Below the pieces are notes generated by a model that saw nothing but the letters and a program-made list of their open reading frames with translations, searched no databases and was not told where the DNA came from. A stretch of DNA of 64,000 nt from positions 2,294,001 to 2,358,000 of the forward strand of contig JADJWQ010000001.1 in the NCBI GenBank assembly GCA_016716265.1. Reading direction: 5' to 3'. Each line of letters starts with the position of its first letter. Position 1 is the first letter of the stretch. The stretch comes from Planctomycetota bacterium. GTDB taxonomy: Bacteria; Planctomycetota; UBA1135; UBA2386. Below are positions 28,584 to 36,352 of this stretch, piece after piece. The position numbers were made by a program, and so were the translations under genes.

Positions 28584-30880
28584 CCGAGCTGCAGGCGCGG
28601 TCGCTCGAGCGGCTCCGCACCATCGACGCCCTCGACGATCCGCAGGTGCGCGTCGAGCGGCGCGCCGGTGACCTCCTGCATGCCACCCGCCGGCCACCGC
28701 ACGGCGATCCGCGCGATGCGCGTGGCGTCGCCGAGCCCGATGTCGAGCCGCGCCAGCGGCGCACCGCCGAAGCTGCTGACCGAGCCGACCGCGCGGTGGA
28801 TCGAGCGCGGACCAGCCGGCGTGTCGACGTCGACCCGCACCCGCGCGCCGACCGCGGCGCGGTTCGAGACGCGGCCCTCGAGCTCGAGCTCCACGAAGCG
28901 CCGTGCGGCGACCGGCTCGGCGGGACCGAGGTTCTCGAACAGCGCGTTGAAGTAGGCGTCGCCCGGATAGAAGCCACCGAGCTGGTGGAAGAGGTCGACG
29001 TCCCCGTCGTGGTCGACATCGGCGAACGCGACGCCGTGGCCCTTCTGCAGGTGGCCGAGGCCGGAGGCGGTCGTGACGTCGACGAAGCGGCGTCCCGCGT
29101 CGTTCCGGAACAGCAGGTTCGGCGCGATCATCCCGAACGACGGCTCGCCGGTCGCGAGGTAGATGTCGAGCCAGCCGTCGCCATCGACGTCGGCGAAGCC
29201 GGCGCCCATCGGCAGACAGACGCGGTCGAGACCCACCTCGCGAGCGACGTCGACGAACCGGCCACCGACATTCCGGTAGAGGCGCGGCACGCCACCGCCG
29301 GTCGCCACCTGCCGGCCCGCCTGCCGCATCAGGTCGCCGGCGACCTCGGCGAGCGTCGCCGCGTACGACGCGACGAACAGGTCGAGCCGGCCGTCGTTGT
29401 CGTAGTCGAAGAACCAGCACGCGAAGCTGCGGCCGGTCGGCTCGGCGACGCCGAGCTCGCCGGCGACGTCGGTGAAGCGCAGCTCGCCGTCGTTGCGGTA
29501 CAGACGATTGGCACCGACGTTCGACACGTACAGGTCGAGATCGCCGTCGTCGTCGTAGTCGCCGACCGTCACGCCCTTGCAGTAGCGATCGTTGGTCACG
29601 CCGGCGCGCGCCGCGACGTCGGTGAACGTCCCGTCGCCGTCGTTGCGGAACAGCTGCGACGGATAGTCCCCGCGCTCCGGCTGGGGGCCGATCTCGCGCC
29701 GCGACTCGTTGCCGACGTACAGATCGAGGTCGCCGTCGCCGTCGAAGTCCGCCCACACGGCGGTCTGCGTCGGCCGTGCGGGCGTCGCCAGGCCGGCCGC
29801 GAACGTGACGTCCTCGAAGTGCCCGTGGCCGTCGTTCCGGAGCAGCGAGTTGCGGATCCGGCCGCGGTCCATCTGCCATGCACCGCGCAGCACCAGCACG
29901 TCCTGGTCGCCGTCGTTGTCGTAGTCGGCCGCGATGCAATTGAGGCCGCCGAGCTGGCGCGCGAGACCGGACGCGGCCGAACGATCCTCGAACGTGCCGT
30001 CGCCGTGGTTGCGGAACAGCTTCATCGGCGCGGTCGCATCGAACGTCGAGGAGATCAGGTCGAGGAAGCCGTCACCGTCGACGTCGGTGACGATGGCGCC
30101 ACCACACAGGTCGAACGCGTCGACGCCGAGCGCCGGGGCGCGATCGACGAAGCGCGGCACAACGTGCGCCGCGTCGGTCCCTGCCGGCGGTGGCGGCACG
30201 CGGAATCGCTCCGGCACGAGCTCCGGCTCGGCGCAGGCGCTCGCGGCGACGTGCGCGAGCCATTGCACGCCGAGGTCGTCGGGCACCAGCTCGAGGTAGC
30301 GGAGGAACGCGGCGACCGCGCGCCGCGCGGGCTCGCGCTCCGCGTGCAGGCCGTCACCGGCGAACGGGAACACGCAGCACGCCGGCGCGTGGCGGCCGAT
30401 GCAGTTCACCACCTCGGCCTTGCGCAGCCAGCCGATGCCCTGCCATTCGTACAGCTCCGGCTCGCGCCGCAGGAGCCCGGGCACGGCGGCCGCCTCGCGC
30501 ATCACGACGTCCATGTCGGCGAGGGCCTCGTCGACCTCGCCGAGCCGCAGCGCGTGCTCGAACAGCCGCAGATCGAGGTCGACCCGGAGGATCGGCGTGC
30601 GCAGGTCGTTCGGATCGAGCAGGCGGCGCTGGGCCTGCAGCCGCGGAACCTGCGCGCGGCCGAGGTACGGGTCGTCGCTGGCGACCAGCATGCGGCCGAT
30701 CTCGGCGAGGTCCGGAAGCGGCTCGACCGACTCCGTCGCCTCGACGATGGACCCCCGCGCCGTCGGCGTCGCGTCGGGCGACGGTTCGTCGCCCGAGCAC
30801 GCGGGCGACCCGAGGCCGACCACGGCGAGCGTGACGGACACGGAAAGCAGCCGGGCGGTGCGCACGGTCGACGTCCTCAC
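28550..30880 (-). CDS. Exported VCBS/FG-GAP repeat lipoprotein with C-terminal ASPIC/UnbV domain
   Basis: The 776-residue protein has a lipoprotein-type signal (LAVVGLGSPACSG, probable lipid Cys about residue 28). A helical TPR-like region reaches about residue 245. Many Ca-binding VCBS repeats follow (for example TDVDGDGFLDLISSTFD, DYDNDGDQDVLVLRG, DFDGDGDLDLYVGNE), building a beta-propeller, and a UnbV/ASPIC domain forms the end (GARVRVDVDTPAGPRSIHRA, then IAVRWPAGGMQEVTG). Such proteins are common on the surface of planctomycetes and relatives. Its ATG overlaps the stop of the gingipain-like gene, so they form an operon. I infer a surface or polymer-binding role. Confidence 0.9.
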   Translation of the reverse strand: MRTSTVRTARLLSVSVTLAVVGLGSPACSGDEPSPDATPTARGSIVEATESVEPLPDLAEIGRMLVASDDPYLGRAQVPRLQAQRRLLDPNDLRTPILRVDLDLRLFEHALRLGEVDEALADMDVVMREAAAVPGLLRREPELYEWQGIGWLRKAEVVNCIGRHAPACCVFPFAGDGLHAEREPARRAVAAFLRYLELVPDDLGVQWLAHVAASACAEPELVPERFRVPPPPAGTDAAHVVPRFVDRAPALGVDAFDLCGGAIVTDVDGDGFLDLISSTFDATAPMKLFRNHGDGTFEDRSAASGLARQLGGLNCIAADYDNDGDQDVLVLRGAWQMDRGRIRNSLLRNDGHGHFEDVTFAAGLATPARPTQTAVWADFDGDGDLDLYVGNESRREIGPQPERGDYPSQLFRNDGDGTFTDVAARAGVTNDRYCKGVTVGDYDDDGDLDLYVSNVGANRLYRNDGELRFTDVAGELGVAEPTGRSFACWFFDYDNDGRLDLFVASYAATLAEVAGDLMRQAGRQVATGGGVPRLYRNVGGRFVDVAREVGLDRVCLPMGAGFADVDGDGWLDIYLATGEPSFGMIAPNLLFRNDAGRRFVDVTTASGLGHLQKGHGVAFADVDHDGDVDLFHQLGGFYPGDAYFNALFENLGPAEPVAARRFVELELEGRVSNRAAVGARVRVDVDTPAGPRSIHRAVGSVSSFGGAPLARLDIGLGDATRIARIAVRWPAGGMQEVTGAPLDAHLRIVEGVDGAEPLERPRLQLGQPPIQSRSRK

Positions 30881-33057
30881 CGCATGCCGTCGAGCGCCCG
30901 CCGCGCGGCGGCCGACGCGCGGGCGCGCTCGTCGCCGGCGTAGCGACCGAGCGCGGACCGCGCCGCCTCGCCACCGAGCCGGCCGAGCGCGGTGACCAGG
31001 TAGGTCTCGACCCCTGCGTGGTCGGGGCGGAACTGCAGCAGCCGCGCCGCCAGCGGGCCGACCGCACGCCGCTCGCCGAGGCGCGCGAGTCCCTCGGCGG
31101 CCGACATGAACAAACCAGCGTCGTCCGAATCCAACTTGCCGAGCAGCAGCTCGCGCACCTCGTCGGTATCGGCGACCGCCAGCCCGCGCAGCACCGACCA
31201 GCTCGCGAAGTTCGGCAGCGGCTCACCCTGCGCGAGCTCGATCAGCAGCCGCTCGTCGCCGGGCTGCCACGTCGCGGCGAGAAGCTCGTCGCTCCGGTAG
31301 TGGGAGTGCCCGGCCTCGAGCAGCACGCACGCGGCGCGGAAGCCATCGTTACCGAGCGCGCGGAAGCGCGCCATGGCGTCAGCCGGCACGCCATCGACGC
31401 CGAGCAGCGCCGCGGAGGCGTCGAGCGCGGCCCGCAGCGCGGCCTCCGGCACACCGCGTTCGGCGGCCAGCTCGAGCATGAACGGCTCCGGTTCGCGCGC
31501 ACGCAGATCGCTGGACGCCTGCGGGATCCGCACGACGTGACCGCCGCACGTGCGCGCCAGCTCCGGATCGGCGGTCGTCGCGACGAGCACCTCGGCCGCG
31601 AGTGGCCCGATCGCGCGGAGCTCGCGCGGGAACATGATCTTCAGCTGCAGGTAGCGCGCCGGCGCACCGCGTTCGTCGCAGTCGTCCTCGACCGCCCATA
31701 CGACCCGCGTCGGCAACTCCGCGCGGCCCATCCGGCAATGGTCGACGGACACGTCACGCACGAGGGCGGCGCCGAGCGGCACGCGCGCGTACACCCGCAT
31801 GGCCATTTCATTGCCGAATCGTGCAGTCGGGTCCGAGCAATGCAGGAACACGAGGTGCTGCGGGCAATCGGCAGCCACACGCAGACCGCCTTCGTCGGGC
31901 GTCACCGTGATGCGGACGGGCGCCTCGTCGGGCCGCGGGACGAACGGCTGCAATGCAGGATCGCCGAACAGCACGCCACCGGTCGCACCCTCGAGCATGA
32001 TGTCGAACACGGCGTCGCGCGACGCCTGGAGCGTGGAGGAATCCGTGAGCGGCGCGAGCTCCAACCGCCGCCGGCCGTAGCCGAGGAAGCCCAGCACGGT
32101 CTTGTCGTAGTCGCGACGCCGCGCATCGCCGAGAGTCGCCCCGCCGACCAGCAATGCCGCGAGGTCGGTGTCGAGCTCGGGACCCGCGGGGCGCGGACAC
32201 AGGTAGGCGGTATAGCCGGCGACGCCGCACCGCAGCAGCTCGAGGCAGAAGCTCTCGGCGGGGGGCACCGTCGCCCGCCGCCGCAGCCCGGCGCGCGGGT
32301 CGTCCTCCCAATACGCGCTCGTCACCCCGGTGTAGCAGGCGACATTGAGGACGATGGCTCCGTCGAGACGCCGGCCGACGAGGTCACGCCAGTCCGGCCC
32401 ACCGGCGACCTCCCGCGGCAGGCCGTGGCCGACGAAGGTCAGCGCATCGACCCCGGCGAGCGCCGGCAGCTCGGTGGCGAGAAGCTCGCGGTCGTGCCCC
32501 GCGTCGGCACCGTGACCACCGCTGCAGTAGACCTGCCGCGCATCGATCCGATGGCGGCGGAACACCAGCGGCCGCCGCGTGGTCGTCGACGTGTCGACAC
32601 CGCCGGCGACCACGGCGACGCGGCTCGGCTGGCGCGCTCCGGAGCGCGCCAGCGTCGCGTCGACGAACGCCAGGGCGTCGGCCGCCGTGCGGCCGGTGAC
32701 GTAGCCGAACGACACGTCGACGAACGGATCGGCATCGAGCTCGGTCGAGATCTGCAGCACGCGGCGCGCGAGGTCGAAATCGAGCTGGTCCGGCCGCACG
32801 ACGAGCGCGGCGTAGCGGGGCTGGCGCGCGGCCAGCTCGGCCCTGAGCGCACGCAGGTCTGCGGGGTCGAAGCGCAGCAGCGGCGCGGCATACCGTTCGG
32901 CGAGACGGCGCGCCGCGGCGTCGTACGGGTCGTCCGCGGCGAACGACGCCAGCACGACGTAGTCGGTGGCAGTCGGCGCGGCGGGCGGCGACTGCGCGGC
33001 CGCGACGAGCGCGGTTGCGAACAGCACGCACGGGGGAACTCGGCGACTCATCGGCAT
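30877..33057 (-). CDS. Exported gingipain-like (C25/clan CD) protein with HEAT-like C terminus
   Basis: The 726-residue protein starts with a signal peptide (VLFATALVAAAQS). Residues about 30-310 resemble the caspase-fold C25 peptidases: the catalytic His is H211 in LTFVGHGLPREV and Cys is C241 in IVLNVACYTG, spaced as in gingipains. A middle beta-rich part with scattered cysteines follows. The last 150 residues are HEAT-like (SAAEGLARLGERRAVGPLAA). Because the H and C motifs are intact, I infer a secreted Cys peptidase, though substrate and activation are unknown. It is first in a two-gene operon with the ASPIC lipoprotein. ATG 33057 or the ATG two codons later may be used. Confidence 0.75.
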   Translation of the reverse strand: MPMSRRVPPCVLFATALVAAAQSPPAAPTATDYVVLASFAADDPYDAAARRLAERYAAPLLRFDPADLRALRAELAARQPRYAALVVRPDQLDFDLARRVLQISTELDADPFVDVSFGYVTGRTAADALAFVDATLARSGARQPSRVAVVAGGVDTSTTTRRPLVFRRHRIDARQVYCSGGHGADAGHDRELLATELPALAGVDALTFVGHGLPREVAGGPDWRDLVGRRLDGAIVLNVACYTGVTSAYWEDDPRAGLRRRATVPPAESFCLELLRCGVAGYTAYLCPRPAGPELDTDLAALLVGGATLGDARRRDYDKTVLGFLGYGRRRLELAPLTDSSTLQASRDAVFDIMLEGATGGVLFGDPALQPFVPRPDEAPVRITVTPDEGGLRVAADCPQHLVFLHCSDPTARFGNEMAMRVYARVPLGAALVRDVSVDHCRMGRAELPTRVVWAVEDDCDERGAPARYLQLKIMFPRELRAIGPLAAEVLVATTADPELARTCGGHVVRIPQASSDLRAREPEPFMLELAAERGVPEAALRAALDASAALLGVDGVPADAMARFRALGNDGFRAACVLLEAGHSHYRSDELLAATWQPGDERLLIELAQGEPLPNFASWSVLRGLAVADTDEVRELLLGKLDSDDAGLFMSAAEGLARLGERRAVGPLAARLLQFRPDHAGVETYLVTALGRLGGEAARSALGRYAGDERARASAAARRALDGMR

Positions 33058-33120
33058 ACCTCGATCTGCAGTCGAGGCGCAGCGTAGCGCCGCGAGCGCC
33101 GCCGTGGCGCGGCCGCCTTC

Positions 33121-34029
33121 TCAGCGCCCGGTCGTGCGCGGCCGCAGCCGGCAGTAGGGTCGCGCGGCGTCGAGGGCCCGGAGCAGTGCGCCCCGCAGCA
33201 CGATGTCGCGGCGGGCGTCGGCGCACAGCGCGAGGTCCTCGACGACGGCCACCAGCACGTCGGCGTCCGAGACGTCGCGGAGCCGGTGCAGGCCGGCCTG
33301 CGGATCGCCCAGGTCGCGCAGGTAGCGCAGGCAATCGACGCGGGTGACGCTGCGACCCTGGTGGAACGGGTCGACCAGCACGCGGCGCCGCCCGTGCAGC
33401 CGGACCAGGTGGAAACCGTGCACGCGGACCGGCGTCGCGTCGAGCCCAGCCCGGCGCGCGACCAGCAGGTAGATCGCGCAGAGCATCGACGACGGACCGT
33501 GGCAGCGGTCGAGCACGTCGTCGAGCAACTGCTGCTCGCTGATGTCCGCCAGCTCGTCGATCTCGCGGCCCTCGAGACCGTGGCCGTCGGCGAGCACGTC
33601 GGTCAGACGGCGTGCGACCGTCTCGGTCGAGCGCACGCCCCGGGTCGCCGCGCGCACCTCGTCCGCGAGTTCGTCGATGCGACGCACGGCGCGCCGCCCA
33701 CCGTCGCGGCGCGAGCGCACGAGCTCCTGGAGGGCGAGCAGGCCGTCGAGCAATGCAACACCGGCGTCGCGACCGGCCGCGGCGCGCGACACCGCGCGGA
33801 CGAAGCCGTCCGCAGCCCGCGAGACGTCGAGCCGCCGCAGCAGCACGCGCGCACGGCAGCGCAGCCGCGGATCGTCGTGGCGGGCCGCGGCGTCGAGCGC
33901 GCAGCGCGCCGACTCGCCCCACTGCAGGATGCGCTGCCCGACCCGCCGCGCAACCGCGGAATCCTCGTCCGCGAGCAGGCGGACGGCGGCGGCGATTGCG
34001 GCGCGACCGGGGCGGGGTTCGGGCTGCAT
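33121..34029 (-). CDS. SirB1/transglutaminase-like protein with N-terminal helical repeat
   Basis: The 302-residue protein has a helical N terminus of HEAT type (residues 1-95). A SirB1-like transglutaminase-fold domain follows: DVLDRCHGPSSMLCAIYLLV, the His in VRVHGFHLVRL and the Asp in VLVDPFHQGR. In typical SirB1 proteins the first motif is GNPISL; here it is GPSSML, with a Cys three residues on. I start it at ATG 34029 because upstream frame is unlike any family. It is the upstream neighbour of the gingipain-like gene on the same strand, 63 bases away. Function unknown. Confidence 0.75.
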   Translation of the reverse strand: MQPEPRPGRAAIAAAVRLLADEDSAVARRVGQRILQWGESARCALDAAARHDDPRLRCRARVLLRRLDVSRAADGFVRAVSRAAAGRDAGVALLDGLLALQELVRSRRDGGRRAVRRIDELADEVRAATRGVRSTETVARRLTDVLADGHGLEGREIDELADISEQQLLDDVLDRCHGPSSMLCAIYLLVARRAGLDATPVRVHGFHLVRLHGRRRVLVDPFHQGRSVTRVDCLRYLRDLGDPQAGLHRLRDVSDADVLVAVVEDLALCADARRDIVLRGALLRALDAARPYCRLRPRTTGR

Positions 34030-34264
34030 GGGGCTCGGACTCCTGGGCGGGACGGACTGCGCGCGGCGCGGGCCGACCGAGCGCCGACGCGCGACCACGC
34101 GGCCGTGCGCGGCGGTGGAAGGTCGCCCACGGCGACCCGCAGCATGGTGGACGACGGGGCGCTTCGCTAGCACACTCGGAGCCTCGCAGAACGCCACCGC
34201 GACATCACGCCGATGGCAGCGCCGCAACGCTCGCTCCTTTTTCTGGACGTCCTCCGCACTTTCG

Positions 34265-36121
34265 ATGCTGCACTGCCTCGCCGCTGCGCTCACGCTCCTC
34301 GCACCGCAGATCGTCGACACGACACCGGGTCCGGTGACGGCCGACTACGTCGTGCAGGCGACGACCGTCGATGCCGATGACAAGGGCCGGATCCCACTGA
34401 CGATCACGCTCCGGCTGTCGTACCCGCGCGGCACATGGACGGTGTTCGAGCTGCCGCACTGGACGCCGGGCTCCTATCGGCTGCGCGATTTCCCCGATCG
34501 CATCCACGATGTGCGCGCGCTCGACGCGGACGAGCGGCAGCTCGAGGTCGTGCCGCTGCGGCGCGGAGCGTTCGGCATCGCCCACCCACGCACCGATTGG
34601 CTGATGATCGAGTACCGCATCGATCTCGCCGACGACGACCGCTTCATGCAGGAGCCACCCGGCCGCCGCTGCATCACCTACGAGGGACCGCAGGTCTACG
34701 TCTATCCGACCGACGCCAAGGACGCGCCTTGTCGCGTGCGCTTCGACATCCCCGATGATTGGCGCGTCGCGACCGGGCTCGTCGCACGGCGGGACGGCAG
34801 CTACTTCGCCCGCGACTACGACTTCCTGGCCGACTGCCCGGTGAAGCTCGGCGAGTTCGAGGACTGGACGATCCAAGTCGCGGGGACGCCGATCCGCGTC
34901 GTGGTCGACACACCGCGAGACAGCCCTGAGCTCGAGACCGCCGACTGGCTCGCGAACATCGGGAAGATCTGTGCGGCCGAAGCGGACCTGTTCGGCGGCA
35001 TGCCGTTCGACACCTACACGTTCCTGTTCACGGCCGGCCGGCTCGGTCGCGGCGGTGGGCTCGAGCACCTGACCTCCACCGCGATCGGACTGCGCCTCGC
35101 GTCGCTGCAGCGCGGCGACCGGGCCGGGCTGTCGACGATCGCGCACGAGTTCTTCCACGCGTGGAACGTCAAGCGTGCCCGCCCTGCGGCGCTCGGGCCG
35201 TTCGACTACGCGCGCCCGAACCGCACGACGATGCTGTGGCTCTGCGAGGGCGTGACCTCGTACTACACGTCGGTGATGCTCGCGCGCGCCGGGCTGTCCG
35301 ACGAGACCGCGTTCTGGCGGGGCATGGCCGGGCGGATCGGCGCCTTCGAGAGCTCGGCGGCGCGGCCGCACGTGTCGAGTGCCGAGGCGTCGTGGACGGT
35401 GTGGGACGACCGCCCGGCCGACCGGCAGCTCGACTACTACACGTCGGGACAGGTGCTCGGACTGCTGCTCGACGTGCGCATCCGTGCGCTGACGCACAAC
35501 CACCACAGCCTCGACGACCTGCTGCGCAACCTCTACCAGCAGTGCGCGACCACCGGCCTCGGCTTCCAGGACGCGGACGTCGAACGCCACCTGCTGCACC
35601 TGACCGGCGAGGACTTCACGCGCTTCTTCGACGAGCACGTGCGCGGCACACAGGTCCCCGACTATCCGGGGATCCTCGCGGGCGCCGGCGTCCGCTATCG
35701 GGAGGAGCGCCGCAGCGAGCCGCGGATCCGCGGTCTGACGCGCATCGCGGGCGACGACGGCGTGCTGCCCTACTGGTCGGACCCCGAGGGCGGGAGCGCG
35801 TCCCAGCAGGGCATCGTCCTCGCGATCGACGGCCAGCCGATCGACGCCGGCAGCGCTGGCGACGCGGTCGCGAAGCTGACGATCGGAGGCGACGCCACGC
35901 TGCTGCTCGCGGCGCCGGGCGGGCGCCAGCTCGAGCGGCGCGTGACCGTCGACCGCGCCGCCAGCGTGCGCGTCACGCTGACGGTCGACCCGGACGGATC
36001 CGAGTCCGCCGCAGCGATCCGGCGCGGCATCGTGACCGGACCCATCGTCACCGGCCGCATCGCCACCGGCCGCACCATCACCGGCCGCACCATCACCGGC
36101 CGCACCATCACCGGCCGCTGA
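34265..36121 (+). CDS. M61 family (glycyl aminopeptidase-type) metallopeptidase
   Basis: The 618-residue protein has a signal-like N terminus (MLHCLAAALTLLAPQ) and an N-terminal beta domain of M61 type (WTPGSYRLRDFPDRIHDVRA). The zinc site is H294-E-F-F-H298 in IAHEFFHAWNVKR, with E328 in WLCEGVTSYYT as third ligand. A C-terminal PDZ-like region ends in a run of pentapeptides (TITGR and variants, six copies). The repeats lie beyond the fold and are encoded by 15-bp DNA repeats. It is divergent from the SirB1-like gene with 235 bases between them. It probably acts in the periplasm. Confidence 0.9.
   Translation: MLHCLAAALTLLAPQIVDTTPGPVTADYVVQATTVDADDKGRIPLTITLRLSYPRGTWTVFELPHWTPGSYRLRDFPDRIHDVRALDADERQLEVVPLRRGAFGIAHPRTDWLMIEYRIDLADDDRFMQEPPGRRCITYEGPQVYVYPTDAKDAPCRVRFDIPDDWRVATGLVARRDGSYFARDYDFLADCPVKLGEFEDWTIQVAGTPIRVVVDTPRDSPELETADWLANIGKICAAEADLFGGMPFDTYTFLFTAGRLGRGGGLEHLTSTAIGLRLASLQRGDRAGLSTIAHEFFHAWNVKRARPAALGPFDYARPNRTTMLWLCEGVTSYYTSVMLARAGLSDETAFWRGMAGRIGAFESSAARPHVSSAEASWTVWDDRPADRQLDYYTSGQVLGLLLDVRIRALTHNHHSLDDLLRNLYQQCATTGLGFQDADVERHLLHLTGEDFTRFFDEHVRGTQVPDYPGILAGAGVRYREERRSEPRIRGLTRIAGDDGVLPYWSDPEGGSASQQGIVLAIDGQPIDAGSAGDAVAKLTIGGDATLLLAAPGGRQLERRVTVDRAASVRVTLTVDPDGSESAAAIRRGIVTGPIVTGRIATGRTITGRTITGRTITGR
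36025..36120. repeat. 15-bp in-frame tandem repeat at the 3' end of the M61 gene
   Basis: Six to seven copies of a 15-bp unit (ACCATCACCGGCCGC and variants) encode T/R-I-T-G-R pentapeptides. The last three copies are identical, indicating recent expansion. The repeat ends exactly at the stop codon. Confidence 0.93.
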
Positions 36122-36139
36122 GCGCTCGCGGGTCGAGCA

Positions 36140-36224
36140 TGCCGAGGACAGGACTTGAACCTGCACTCCCGAATCGGGAACTAGCCCCTCAAGCTAGCGC
36201 GTCTGCCAATTCCGCCACCTCGGC
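36140..36224 (-). tRNA. tRNA-Leu, anticodon GAG
   Basis: The minus strand forms an 85-base class II tRNA. The acceptor stem is GCCGAGG/CCTCGGC, the anticodon stem CTAGC/GCTAG has loop TTGAGGG (anticodon GAG, reading CUC and CUU), the long variable arm is TCCCG/CGGGA, and the T arm contains GGTTCAAGTCC. The discriminator is A and the 3' CCA is not encoded. Confidence 0.96.
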
Positions 36225-36237
36225 GTGGGGGCCGCGC

Positions 36238-36265
36238 ATCCTACCCGGCCCCCACCGCCCGTCAA
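36238..36265 (-). promoter_or_regulatory. Promoter of tRNA-Leu
   Basis: On the minus strand a -35 box TTGACG (36260-36265) and -10 box TAGGAT (36238-36243) are 16 bases apart. The -10 box lies 13 bases before the tRNA 5' end. Of all sites in the window this is the clearest sigma-70-type promoter. It begins only five bases after the large inverted repeat that ends the neighbouring gene. Confidence 0.65.
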
Positions 36266-36270
36266 GCCCT

Positions 36271-36352
36271 GACTTCCGATCGGTACCGCGTACGGTTTTT
36301 ACATCTCGCCCTCCGGGCGAGATGTAAAAACACGCGGTACCGATCGGAAGTC
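36271..36352. repeat. Large inverted repeat made of two copies of a dispersed 3' element
   Basis: Arms 36271-36311 and 36315-36352 are complementary apart from a three-base bulge (ACG at 36292-36294). They enclose only TCC, so the RNA would form a hairpin with a stem of about 38 base pairs. Each arm contains a copy of an element with the blocks CTTCCGATC, GTACCGCGT and GTTTTTACATCT. The right end abuts the stop codon (36353-36355) of the leftward gene. A third copy lies at 41952-41986. I infer a strong transcription terminator or RNA-stabilising hairpin. Confidence 0.9.

Noticed and set aside
28400..33087. Long plus-strand open frames opposite the ASPIC and gingipain-like genes
   Set aside because: Antisense shadows without any start, signal or family match; the minus-strand genes are clear.
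33542..34264. Upstream extension of the M61 gene
   Set aside because: It overlaps the SirB1-like gene on the other strand and precedes the signal peptide at 34265.
36271..36352. Terminal inverted repeat of an insertion sequence
   Set aside because: There is no transposase, and the arms are separated by three bases; a hairpin element fits better.
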